DNA of 64,000 nucleotides from Acidisoma silvae (GTDB taxonomy: Bacteria; Pseudomonadota; Alphaproteobacteria; Acetobacterales; Acetobacteraceae), in NCBI RefSeq assembly GCF_020618775.1, contig NZ_JAESVB010000003.1:372001-436000 (forward strand), in the 5' to 3' direction. The notes below the pieces were generated by a model. It did no database searches. It was not told where the DNA came from and saw nothing but the letters and a program-made list of their open reading frames with translations. Within the stretch, counting starts at the first letter, position 1, and every line of letters begins with the position of its first letter. The position numbers and the translations under genes were made by a program. Shown in pieces: positions 54,392 through 62,152 of this stretch.

Positions 54392-55330
54392 ATGAAAACC
54401 CGCATTGCCATCGTTGGCTTGGGCAAGATTGCGATCGATCAGCATGTGCCCTCGATCACGGCCAATGAGAATTTCGAGCTTGCGGCCATCGTCAGCGGCC
54501 GGCTTGCGACCGTCAACGGCCTGCCCAGCTTTCGCACCCAGGACGAGCTTTACGCCGCCATGCCGGATGTGACGGCGGTCGCCCTTTGCACGCCACCCGC
54601 CGGCCGGTTTGAGACGACGCGGCAGGCGCTGCTCGCCGGTCGCGACGTGCTGATCGAAAAGCCGCCCGCCGCCACGCTTGGCGAAATCGCCGAACTGGCG
54701 GCCATTGCCGAGGCGCAGGACAAGGTTTTCTTCACGACCTGGCATTCTCGCTTCAACCCGGCGGTGGCCGAGGCGAAGCGCCTTCTGGCCGGCAAGCGGC
54801 TGGCGCGCCTGCGCGTCGACTGGCGGGAAGATGTCCGCCGCTGGCATCCTGGTCAGGCCTGGATCTGGCAGCCGGGCGGCTTCGGCGTTTTCGACCCCGG
54901 CATCAATGCGCTGTCCATCGTCACCGAAATCGCGCCGGAGCCGCTGTTCGTGGCGCATGCACGGCTGGAAGTGCCTGCCAATAAGCAGACGCCGATCGGT
55001 GCAGAGATGACCTTCGCGACCCCTGATCCCGTTGCGGGCGCCGATCTGACGGCCATTTTCGACTGGCGCCAGGAAGGTCCGCAAAGCTGGAACATCACCG
55101 CTGAGACGACCGAGGGCCAGCTTCTGGAACTGACCGATGGCGGCGCCAAGCTTGCCGTCGACGGCAAGCCGGCGATTGCCGAAGACAGCCAGGAATATCC
55201 GCGCATCTACGCCATGTTTGCGGAGCTTCTGGCCAGCCGGACCTCGCATGTCGATGTCCGGCCGCTGCGGCTGGTGGCTGATTCCTATCTCGTCGGCGAC
55301 CGCGTTGCGGTCGAGGCGTTCGAAGACTGA
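54392..55330 (+). CDS. Gfo/Idh/MocA oxidoreductase resembling L-arabinose/D-galactose 1-dehydrogenase
   Basis: This 312-residue NAD(P)-dependent sugar dehydrogenase has the nucleotide site IAIVGLGKIAIDQHVPSI, the catalytic lysine in LIEKPPAATLGE (EKPP at 89-92) and TWHSRFNPAV. EDVRRWHPGQAWIWQPGG, FGVFDPGINALSIVT and DVRPLRLVADSYLVG also match what I recall of the Azospirillum L-arabinose 1-dehydrogenase and Pseudomonas galactose dehydrogenase group. These make the aldonolactone in non-phosphorylative pentose/hexose oxidation. No lactonase or dehydratase genes accompany it, so the pathway is incomplete here and substrate choice is inference. Confidence 0.85.
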   Translation: MKTRIAIVGLGKIAIDQHVPSITANENFELAAIVSGRLATVNGLPSFRTQDELYAAMPDVTAVALCTPPAGRFETTRQALLAGRDVLIEKPPAATLGEIAELAAIAEAQDKVFFTTWHSRFNPAVAEAKRLLAGKRLARLRVDWREDVRRWHPGQAWIWQPGGFGVFDPGINALSIVTEIAPEPLFVAHARLEVPANKQTPIGAEMTFATPDPVAGADLTAIFDWRQEGPQSWNITAETTEGQLLELTDGGAKLAVDGKPAIAEDSQEYPRIYAMFAELLASRTSHVDVRPLRLVADSYLVGDRVAVEAFED

Positions 55331-55363
55331 CTAAAGATTAGCCTGAGGGGCCGGTGCAGGCTT

Positions 55364-55380
55364 GACGCTTCAGCGTCCTT
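55364..55380 (+). terminator. Small hairpin ending the fhs/sugar dehydrogenase unit
   Basis: GACGCT (55364-55369) and AGCGTC (55372-55377) form a 6-bp stem followed by CTTTC. It overlaps the stop of the convergent holA gene. Just before it, TGAGGGGCCGGTGCAGGCT (55344-55362) repeats part of the stem-loop at 13499-13516. Confidence 0.5.
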
Positions 55381-56383
55381 TCATGCGCGCGGCGCGGCGG
55401 GCAATGGCCAGCATCGCCGCATGGGCGATGGCTTCCGCCGGCAGGCCGGTGCGCTTGCACTGCATTTCGGCATCCCTCAGCGCCAGCTGAATGGCGGCGA
55501 CCGCTGGGCCCCGCCAAAGCTCGGCTGCGTCCAGCATGGCGCGCTCCCGCCGGAAGAAGACCGGCGGCCGCAGCGCCTTGACCGCATCCTGCGCGCTGAG
55601 ACCCATGTCGCGGGCAGAGGCGATGCGGGCCAGCTTGTCCATATGCCCATGCGCCGCGCGGATCAGCCCGACGGCGGAAGCACCTTCGGCGAGCGCCGCG
55701 GCTGTGGCGCGGTCTGCCTCGGCAACAGCGCCACGCGCGGCAGCGAACAGCGCATCCTCGATCGACAGATCGGCTTGATCGCCCGCCACCATCTGCACGG
55801 CATCGAGGTCGACCGTGCCGCCCTCGCCCACGAGCAGCGCGAGTTTCTCGACCTCCGCGCGGATCACGCCGCGATCGGCCCCCGCATGCTGCACCAGCCA
55901 GTCCAGGGCGTCGGTTGCGACTGCAACCTTCTCGCCTTCGAAGAGGCCGCGCAGCGTGGATTTGAGCGCCGCGCCTTCCTCAGCGTAGCAGGCCAGGGCG
56001 CCGGCCCGCGCATCCTTCTCGGCCCAGGCGCGCAGTTTCGAGCGCGGTGTCAATTCGCCCGCTTCCAGGATGATCAGTGACCCTTCCGCGTCCTTGCAGG
56101 CAGCCGTCAGCGTCGCCGCCAGCGTGTCGCCGGCCTCGCGCACGCGCACCACGCGCCTGCCGCCTGTGAAGGACATGGCCGTCGCTTCGAGCGCCAATGT
56201 GCCGGTATCGGGTTTGGTGAGTTCGGTGAAACGGAAAGGGTCGTCCAGGCCGCCGGCGACGGCGCGCGCCAGCGTTTCGCCGCGCTCCCGCACCAGCCCG
56301 GCATCGGGTCCGTAGATGACCACGGCCCGCAGACGGCCGGCATCCTTGCAGAGAGCGGTGAAGTCGCGAGCGTCGAGTTTCAT
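55370..56383 (-). CDS. holA: DNA polymerase III subunit delta
   Basis: This clamp-loader subunit opens the beta clamp. It has 337 residues: MKLDARDFTALCKDAGRLRAV, VIYGPDAGLVRERGE (degenerate AAA+ N-domain), LIILEAGELTPRSKLRAWAE, VQMVAGDQADLSIEDALFAA and PPVFFRRERAMLDAA. The YGPD box and C-terminal domain fit the alphaproteobacterial HolA family. It is 34 bp after lptE, the third gene of leuS-lptE-holA. In many relatives parB comes next, convergently; here the neighbour is the sugar dehydrogenase. Confidence 0.93.
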   Translation of the reverse strand: MKLDARDFTALCKDAGRLRAVVIYGPDAGLVRERGETLARAVAGGLDDPFRFTELTKPDTGTLALEATAMSFTGGRRVVRVREAGDTLAATLTAACKDAEGSLIILEAGELTPRSKLRAWAEKDARAGALACYAEEGAALKSTLRGLFEGEKVAVATDALDWLVQHAGADRGVIRAEVEKLALLVGEGGTVDLDAVQMVAGDQADLSIEDALFAAARGAVAEADRATAAALAEGASAVGLIRAAHGHMDKLARIASARDMGLSAQDAVKALRPPVFFRRERAMLDAAELWRGPAVAAIQLALRDAEMQCKRTGLPAEAIAHAAMLAIARRAARMKGR

Positions 56384-56417
56384 GGCCGGCGCACCTTACC
56401 AGCGAAAACCGGACGGA

Positions 56418-57008
56418 TCAGCCCGGCTGCTTGGCAAGTGCGGCCTGCTGCTCGCGCTTGCGTTCAGCCACCGCAAAATAATGCGCGAGGCTGATGGTGA
56501 TCTGATCGGCAATCGCATCGGCCGTCCGCTGGGTAACCGTATTGGTTTCCAGCTCCTGCCCGAAAGGCTGGTTGTCGAATGAATTCAGACCGTCGGCTGA
56601 CTGGGCATAGCCGCTGATCAAAACCTTGTGCTGCGGGTCATCCTGAGAGACCAGCGACCAAGGGGCGCTTGCGACGAAGCGGACATAGGTTGTTGTGCTG
56701 TCCCCCTGAACGCCCAAACCAACCTGACTGATGTTGAAGGAGACGGATAGGTTGTAGCGGGTCAGGCTCGGCTGCTCGCCACCGTAAAGCCTCGTCTGTA
56801 GCGCTTCCTGGAGAAGCTGCCCTGAGCGCTGGCCCAGAACCGGCACCGCGACCTCGCGCAACTGCGACTGGATGGAGGCGCCGCCCGTCGGGCCATTGCC
56901 GAAGGCATCCGGCGCATAGACCGGATGCAGGGAACAGCCGGCCAGGCCGCCCAAAGCAAGCGCGGCTCCCCCGAAATGCAGAAGACGGCGACGGAGGAGC
57001 GCGCTCAT
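56418..57008 (-). CDS. lptE: LPS assembly lipoprotein LptE
   Basis: This outer-membrane lipoprotein plugs and assembles LptD for lipopolysaccharide export. It has 196 residues with a Tat-like/Sec signal (MSALLRRRLLHFGGAALALG) and lipobox LAGC at about 22-25 (GGLAGCSLHPVY). The mature part, YAPDAFGN, QRSGQLLQEALQTRL, YNLSVSFNISQ and TYVRFVASAPW, fits the LptE/RlpB family. It is 6 bp downstream of leuS. A non-aromatic low-similarity family overall, but signal, context and size agree. Confidence 0.9.
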   Translation of the reverse strand: MSALLRRRLLHFGGAALALGGLAGCSLHPVYAPDAFGNGPTGGASIQSQLREVAVPVLGQRSGQLLQEALQTRLYGGEQPSLTRYNLSVSFNISQVGLGVQGDSTTTYVRFVASAPWSLVSQDDPQHKVLISGYAQSADGLNSFDNQPFGQELETNTVTQRTADAIADQITISLAHYFAVAERKREQQAALAKQPG

Positions 57009-57014
57009 GACCGG

Positions 57015-59648
57015 TCAGCCTGCAATGACGAAGTTGACGATACGGTCCGGCACATGGACCTTCTTGACGATACGCTTGCCTTCCAGCAGGCGCGCGACAT
57101 TGGGCTCGGCCTCGGCGGCGGCAATCACCGCCTCGGCTGGGCTGCCGGGCGGAAATTCCACCGTACCGCGCAGCTTGCCCATGACCTGAACCGCGATCGT
57201 CACCGTCTCGGCCGCCGTCAGGCTGTCGTCGAAATCGGGCCAGGCGTCGTTGGCGACCAGACCGCTGCCGGCATGCAACAGGTCGTTCATGGATTCGGCC
57301 AGATGCGGCATCATCGGCGCGGTGATGCGCGTCAGCATTTCCAGCGCTTCGATCCGGGCCGCCGACAGTGCCTTGTCATCTGCGGCAGCGGTCGCGTCCT
57401 TCTCGGCCTCGGTCATGGCGGCGGCGAGTTCGTACAGGCGGGCGACCGCGACATTGAAGCTGAAGCTTTCCAGCGCTTCGGTGACGGCAGCGATAGTGCG
57501 ATGCGTGGCGCGGCGCAGTTTGCGCGCGGCCGGGCTCGATTCAGCCGGTGTTTCCACCTGCCCCAGGGACGCGATGCTTTCCGCGAGGCGGAATAGGCGC
57601 TGCGTGAAGCGATAGGCGCCGGCGACGCCGCTCTCCGTCCATTCCATATCCCGCTCAGGCGGGTTGTCGGACAGGATGAACCAGCGCGCGGTATCCGCGC
57701 CATAGCGCTCGATGATGGCGCCCGGGTCGATCGTATTGCGCTTGGACTTCGACATCGCCTCGATACGGCCGACCGTCACCTGTTCATCGGTGCCGGTCAC
57801 GACCGAGCGGCCGTCGGCCAGCCGCTCGACCTCGGTCGGGTAAAGCCAGCGGCCATCGGCGCCGCGATAGCTTTCATGCGTCACCATGCCCTGGGTGAAG
57901 AGACCGGCGAAGGGCTCGTCCACGCCGATCTGGCCGCTGGCCTGCATGGCGCGGGTGAAGAAGCGCGCATAGAGAAGATGCAGAATGGCGTGTTCGATAC
58001 CGCCGATATACTGGTCGACCGGCATCCAGTAATCGGTCGCTTCACGTGAAACAGGGGACGCATTCTGCGGCGAGCAGAAGCGGGCGAAATACCAGGAACT
58101 ATCGACGAAGGTGTCGAAGGTATCGGTCTCACGCACCGCCGCGCCGTTACATTGCGGGCAATTGACGTGTTTCCAGGTCGGGTGATGGTCCAGCGGATTG
58201 CCGGGACGGTCGAAGGTCACGTCCTCGGGCAGTACGACCGGCAACTGGTCGACCGGCACGGGCACGGTGCCGCAATTGTCGCAATGGATCACTGGAATCG
58301 GGCAGCCCCAGTAGCGCTGGCGGCTGACGCCCCAGTCGCGCAGGCGCCAATTGGTCTCGCCTTCGCCCCAGCCCATCTTCTTCAGGCGGGCAATGGCGGC
58401 GGATTTGCTTTCATCGACGCCGAGACCGTCGAGGAAACCGGAATTCATGAGCGTGCCGGGGCCGGTATAGGCCTCGCCTTCCGGCAATTCGCCCTGGGCG
58501 GGTTTCACCACCGGGCGGATGGGCAGGCCATAGAGGGTCGCGAAATCCCAGTCGCGCTGGTCATGCGCCGGGCAGCCGAAGATGGCGCCGGTGCCGTAAT
58601 CCATCAGCACGAAATTGGCGATCCAGACCGGGATTTCAGCGCCTTCGATGAAGGGATGGCGGACGGTCAGGCCGGTGGCGAAGCCGCGCTTCTCGGTGGT
58701 CTCGATCGCGGCGGCGGTTGTGCCCAAACGGCGGCATTCGGCGATGAAGGCATCGGCCTCGGCGTTCTGGGCGCCGATCGCCAGCGCCAGCGGATGTTCG
58801 GGGGCCAGAGCCAGGAAGGACATGCCGAACAGCGTATCCGGCCGCGTGGTATAGACTTCCACATCGGCGATATCGCCCTTGGGCGCGGTCAGCGGGAAGC
58901 GGACGCGCGCGCCTTCGCTGCGGCCAATCCAGTTCGCCTGCATCAGCCGCACGCGTTCCGGCCAGCGATCCAGGTTATCGAGCGCGGCAAGCAGTTCGGG
59001 CGCGAATTTGGTGATCGCGAAGAACCACTGCGACAGCTTCTTCTTTTCGATCAGCGCGCCGGAGCGCCAGCCGCGGCCATCGATGACCTGTTCATTGGCC
59101 AGCACGGTGCCGTCCACCGGGTCCCAATTGACCCAGCTTTCCTTGCGCTCGACCAGACCGGTCTCGAAGAAGCGCAGGAACAGTTCCTGCTGCTTGCCGT
59201 AATATTCCGGCTGGCAGGTGGCGAATTCGCGGGACCAGTCGATCGACAGGCCCATGCGCTGCAATTCGCCGCGCATATTGCGGATATTGTCCCAGGTCCA
59301 GGTCGCCGGATGGGACTTGCGCTCGCGGGCGGCGTTTTCCGCCGGCAGGCCGAAAGCGTCCCATCCCATGGGATGCAGCACGTTGAAGCCGCGGGCGCGA
59401 CGGTAGCGGGCGACGACATCGCCCAGCGTGTAATTGCGCACATGGCCCATATGGATCTTCCCCGACGGGTAGGGGAACATCTCCAGCACGTAGTATTTCG
59501 GGCGTCCGTCCGTCGGTACATCTTCGACCGTGAAGCAGGCGTGCTCGTTCCAGGCCTTTTGCCAAAGCGGCTCCTGGGTCCGGAAATCATAGCGCGGGGC
59601 CTGCGGCTCGGTCGAAATGGCGTCAGTCATCGGGTGTCTATCCGGCAC
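57015..59648 (-). CDS. leuS: Leucine--tRNA ligase
   Basis: This class I synthetase has 877 residues. It shows [20 protein letters not shown] with the HIGH-type HMGH at 66-69, the connective/editing domain containing [15 protein letters not shown], the zinc-like segment [13 protein letters not shown] and [21 protein letters not shown] (here abbreviated), and [14 protein letters not shown] (KMSKS). The sixth codon after MPDRHP is a second ATG (59630) and could be the start. Codons for PVSREATDY at 58038-58053 contain a parS-like palindrome. It is first in leuS-lptE-holA; DUF3576 lies 96 bp upstream. Confidence 0.97.
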   Translation of the reverse strand: MPDRHPMTDAISTEPQAPRYDFRTQEPLWQKAWNEHACFTVEDVPTDGRPKYYVLEMFPYPSGKIHMGHVRNYTLGDVVARYRRARGFNVLHPMGWDAFGLPAENAARERKSHPATWTWDNIRNMRGELQRMGLSIDWSREFATCQPEYYGKQQELFLRFFETGLVERKESWVNWDPVDGTVLANEQVIDGRGWRSGALIEKKKLSQWFFAITKFAPELLAALDNLDRWPERVRLMQANWIGRSEGARVRFPLTAPKGDIADVEVYTTRPDTLFGMSFLALAPEHPLALAIGAQNAEADAFIAECRRLGTTAAAIETTEKRGFATGLTVRHPFIEGAEIPVWIANFVLMDYGTGAIFGCPAHDQRDWDFATLYGLPIRPVVKPAQGELPEGEAYTGPGTLMNSGFLDGLGVDESKSAAIARLKKMGWGEGETNWRLRDWGVSRQRYWGCPIPVIHCDNCGTVPVPVDQLPVVLPEDVTFDRPGNPLDHHPTWKHVNCPQCNGAAVRETDTFDTFVDSSWYFARFCSPQNASPVSREATDYWMPVDQYIGGIEHAILHLLYARFFTRAMQASGQIGVDEPFAGLFTQGMVTHESYRGADGRWLYPTEVERLADGRSVVTGTDEQVTVGRIEAMSKSKRNTIDPGAIIERYGADTARWFILSDNPPERDMEWTESGVAGAYRFTQRLFRLAESIASLGQVETPAESSPAARKLRRATHRTIAAVTEALESFSFNVAVARLYELAAAMTEAEKDATAAADDKALSAARIEALEMLTRITAPMMPHLAESMNDLLHAGSGLVANDAWPDFDDSLTAAETVTIAVQVMGKLRGTVEFPPGSPAEAVIAAAEAEPNVARLLEGKRIVKKVHVPDRIVNFVIAG
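58038..58053. other. Second parS-like site (one mismatch in the 14-bp core) inside leuS
   Basis: CGCTTCACGTGAAACA matches parS consensus TGTTTCACGTGAAACA at 14 of 16 positions; the central 12 bases TTCACGTGAAAC continue the palindrome and only the second base of the 14-bp core differs (GCTTC instead of GTTTC). In the leuS frame it reads VSRE, as does the site in mnmG. CACGTG occurs elsewhere in the window (for example 13047 and 40750) but without the TTC/GAA arms. Binding by ParB is inferred. Confidence 0.7.
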
Positions 59649-59744
59649 GTCCTGCGGTCGGGCGACCGCAGGCGATCCTCAAGCAAGAAAACGAACGATG
59701 CTCCGGCCAAGGCGATACGGGTCGCCCTTGGCCGGATGCTCGGG

Positions 59745-60317
59745 TCAGTTGGTGGCCGACTGCACGCGCAGCTGGCGGGCACGGGCAAGAACCTTGTCCT
59801 CGACCTGCTCGTTGGTGCCGGGGGAGACTTCGGCATCCGTCCACTGGCCGCCCTGCATGACCTGCTTGAACACCGTCACGCGGACGCCATCGGCGCGCAG
59901 ATCCTGACCCAGGATATAGGCGGTTGCCTTGTAGCGCTCGCCATTGTCACCCGGCGGCTGATACCAGTCGGTGATGATAACGCCACCGAAGGGGTCTGCC
60001 GAGGAGAGAGGCATGAAGGACAGCGTGTCGAGCGCGCCGCGCCACAGATAGGCGTTGACGCCGATCCCGGCCGTGGCGCCGCCGCTGCCGCCATTGGCAT
60101 GGGGGTTCTTGTTGATGCCGAAGGCGAGACCGTCTGCACCCAGCAGGCCGCCGCCGTTCTTGAAGCCGGCGCCGCTGACTTCGTCGCCGTTCAGGACCAG
60201 CGGATCGACCGGCGTCGACGGCGCATTTCCGCAAGCCGTCAAAGCGAGGACGCCGGCGAGGGCGGCGGCGGCGAAGCCCCTGCTGAGGAAAGTGGAAGTC
60301 CGTATCGTCAATTCCAT
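59745..60317 (-). CDS. DUF3576 lipoprotein
   Basis: This 190-residue predicted lipoprotein has an n-region MELTIRTSTFLSRG, a hydrophobic stretch AAAALAGVLALTAC and lipobox LTAC. The mature part contains a Gly/Asn-rich stretch (GINKNPHANGGSGGATAG) and the DUF3576 core YLWRGALDTLSFMPLSSADP, FGGVIITDWY, RYKATAYILGQDLRADGVRV and VFKQVMQGGQW. Alphaproteobacterial genomes usually carry this gene directly before leuS, as here (96-bp gap). The function is unknown; the position suggests an envelope role with LptE. Start ATG 60315-60317 gives the signal peptide. Confidence 0.9.
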   Translation of the reverse strand: MELTIRTSTFLSRGFAAAALAGVLALTACGNAPSTPVDPLVLNGDEVSGAGFKNGGGLLGADGLAFGINKNPHANGGSGGATAGIGVNAYLWRGALDTLSFMPLSSADPFGGVIITDWYQPPGDNGERYKATAYILGQDLRADGVRVTVFKQVMQGGQWTDAEVSPGTNEQVEDKVLARARQLRVQSATN

Positions 60318-60419
60318 TGAGCCTGCCCGGAGAAATTGCCCGCAGGGATGCGGGGGCTTTGTCTCTACTGCCCGTGGCCAGTCCTGCCAAGCTTCAAGCA
60401 GCGATAGCCCATAAAGAAA

Positions 60420-60444
60420 GGCGGCGGGACTGGGTCCCGCCGCC
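60420..60444 (-). terminator. Terminator of the first porin gene
   Basis: A perfect 11-bp stem GGCGGCGGGAC (60420-60430) / GTCCCGCCGCC (60434-60444) has a 3-base loop. Read on the minus strand it is followed by TTTCTTTA. It lies 29 bp beyond the porin stop. Confidence 0.88.
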
Positions 60445-60472
60445 TTCAATCATTGCAACCAGATTTTTCAGA

Positions 60473-61708
60473 TTACCACTGGATCTGGGTGCCGACGCCA
60501 AAGAGCTGAGACTGGACGCGGTTGTTGTCCGTGCCGGCATCGCCGGCCGCGAAGTCGTAACCGCCCTGGTAACGCCAGCCATAGTCATAGTCGAGGAAGA
60601 GGTTGACGCCCGGAACCAGCGTGTAAGTGCCACCAAGCGCGAGGCCGTTATTGACCTGCTGGCCGGCGCTGAGACCGTAACCGCCGGAGCCGTTCGACAC
60701 GAGATCACCCGTCGTCTGGAAGCGGAAGACGCTACCACCGACCGTCAGCGGGCCAGCCGTATATTGCAGGCCGAACAGGGTGCCGATGGCTGCATTGCCG
60801 CCATCGGGCTCCAGCTGGAAGGAATAGCCGGAGACCTGGTTATAGGCGCCGTAGACGACGTTGCCGCCGACAGTGAAGCCCGCAACCGTCGCGGTCGCAC
60901 CACCGGAGAAGATGCTCAGGTTCTTATAGCCGACGGTCGGCACCGAGCTGGTGGAGGCGACCTGGCCGGCGTTGAGGTAGTCGGCGCCGATCTGGATGCC
61001 GACGGGGCCGAAGGTCTGCGTGTACTGGCCGCCGACGTCGATCAGGTTCTTCGGCTGGCCGCCCTGAATCGTGTTCGGGGTCGAGACCACGGCCGGGCTG
61101 TAGTTTTCAGCATTGTGGTTCGGCTCGAAGCCGACCGCGAACTGGAAGCCCGCGAAGGTCGGCGACAGATAGACGATCTTGTTGGTTTCCTGGCTCAGGC
61201 CACCGTTATCGACGAAGGGATAAACGACCTGGGCATTGCCCGGGATGATCGCCGGAAGATCGCCCCACCAGCCGCCGTCGTTGAAGCCTTCGAAGGTGCC
61301 GGTCTCAAACAGAACGACCGGGCCGTTTTCCTGGCCGAAGCTGACCTGACCGAGCTGGGGCAGGCCGAGATAGCCGTAGGCCTGATGCACGAACAGGGTT
61401 TCGGCACCGGCCGAAGCGCCGCCGTTGATGCGGAGTTCGGCGGCGGCACCGTAATGCAGGCCGTTCGCCGCGACGCCATCGAAGCCCGGGAAGAGGCGGA
61501 GATAACCGAGGAAGCTGGTGGTCGAAGTCTTGACGCCTGTGCTGGTATTGTTGTCGAGCGTCGAGCCTTCGACGCCGGCATACCAGTTGACGCGGCCGTT
61601 CAGGCGGACCGTCACGGAGCCGGGAGCGGCAGTCTGAGCCTGGGCGACAGCCGCCAGACCCAAGGATGCGCCCATCGTGGCGACAGTCGCTAGTAGGAGC
61701 TTACGCAT
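60473..61708 (-). CDS. Outer-membrane porin (first of a tandem pair)
   Basis: This 411-residue general-diffusion porin begins with a signal peptide MRKLLLATVATMGASLGLAA ending AVAQAQ and a predicted cleavage before TAAPGSVTVRLNGRVNWY. Features include repeated Gly/Tyr/Phe beta-strand segments (LGYLRLFPGFDGVAANGLHY, YLGLPQLGQVSFGQENGPV), a GWRYQGGYDF motif and a C-terminal QLFGVGTQIQW ending in an aromatic residue for BAM recognition. The sequence type is that of acetic-acid-bacteria porins. An AGGAGG ribosome-binding site precedes the ATG. It is closely related in layout to the porin at 62153, indicating duplication. Confidence 0.92.
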   Translation of the reverse strand: MRKLLLATVATMGASLGLAAVAQAQTAAPGSVTVRLNGRVNWYAGVEGSTLDNNTSTGVKTSTTSFLGYLRLFPGFDGVAANGLHYGAAAELRINGGASAGAETLFVHQAYGYLGLPQLGQVSFGQENGPVVLFETGTFEGFNDGGWWGDLPAIIPGNAQVVYPFVDNGGLSQETNKIVYLSPTFAGFQFAVGFEPNHNAENYSPAVVSTPNTIQGGQPKNLIDVGGQYTQTFGPVGIQIGADYLNAGQVASTSSVPTVGYKNLSIFSGGATATVAGFTVGGNVVYGAYNQVSGYSFQLEPDGGNAAIGTLFGLQYTAGPLTVGGSVFRFQTTGDLVSNGSGGYGLSAGQQVNNGLALGGTYTLVPGVNLFLDYDYGWRYQGGYDFAAGDAGTDNNRVQSQLFGVGTQIQW

Positions 61709-61943
61709 TAGTTCCTCCTGGTTAATGCCGGATGACCGGCCTGCAAAACACTCGCCCCTACCTGGATCCACGAGATGCCCATTCGGACTGCCTCGCCTCG
61801 GAAGTAGCGCGGCGAATATTGATCATCCGTGCCACGAAACCGCAACGGTCTGAGAGGATAAGCATGACATTTACGAAACACTGTGACTTAAAAAGCACAA
61901 ATTTGCACATTTGATGTGGCCAGTAAGTTTCGCAAACGGAAAA

Positions 61944-61968
61944 GGGCGACCAGCAATGCCGGCCGCCC
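61944..61968 (-). terminator. Orphan terminator-like hairpin between the porins
   Basis: GGGCG/CGCCC with an inner CC/GG and one mismatch forms a stem, followed on the minus strand by TTTTCC. The sequence is close to the terminator at 62094 (both contain the GCCGGCCGCC-type arm). It may be a relic of a duplicated porin or a second terminator for read-through. Confidence 0.6.
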
Positions 61969-62093
61969 TTCGTGGTTAAGTCTCTGAAATGACAGGGTTA
62001 GTTGCGGCCGGCCGACGCGTGCCGGCGGCGCGCGCCAGGAGGGCGATGACCAGCAGTCTCAGCCGCGTGCGTTAGGCGTCAGCCAATAAAAAA

Positions 62094-62119
62094 GGCGACC
62101 GGCATCTCTGCCGGCCGCC
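62094..62119 (-). terminator. Terminator of the second porin gene
   Basis: GGCGACCGGCA (62094-62104) pairs with TGCCGGCCGCC (62109-62119), one A-C mismatch, loop TCTC. On the minus strand it is followed by TTTTTTATT, a good intrinsic terminator 34 bp after the porin stop. Confidence 0.9.
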
Positions 62120-62152
62120 TTCCTAAGGCATCAAAGCCTGTAGCGCTGGGTG

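Larger units (their letters stand above)
61709..62152. other. Gene-free spacer between the two porins with an orphan hairpin
   Basis: This 444-bp stretch has no recognisable gene. It holds the ribosome-binding site and presumably the promoter of the first porin, in a conspicuously A/T-rich part (about 61850-61940: GTTTCG, AAAAAGCAC, TTTGCACATTTG on the plus strand). It also holds the terminator of the second porin (62094-62119) and a third hairpin at 61944-61968 that resembles that terminator but has no gene in front of it. A 60-codon plus-strand ORF (61732-61914) has no homology I can name. Confidence 0.6.

Noticed and set aside
58152-60320. A 722-codon plus-strand open frame over leuS and DUF3576
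   Set aside because: It runs across two real genes and their spacer; low-complexity composition and no family motif.
61732-61914. A 60-codon ORF in the inter-porin spacer
   Set aside because: No ribosome-binding site, no homology, and it overlaps the leader and ribosome-binding region of the first porin.
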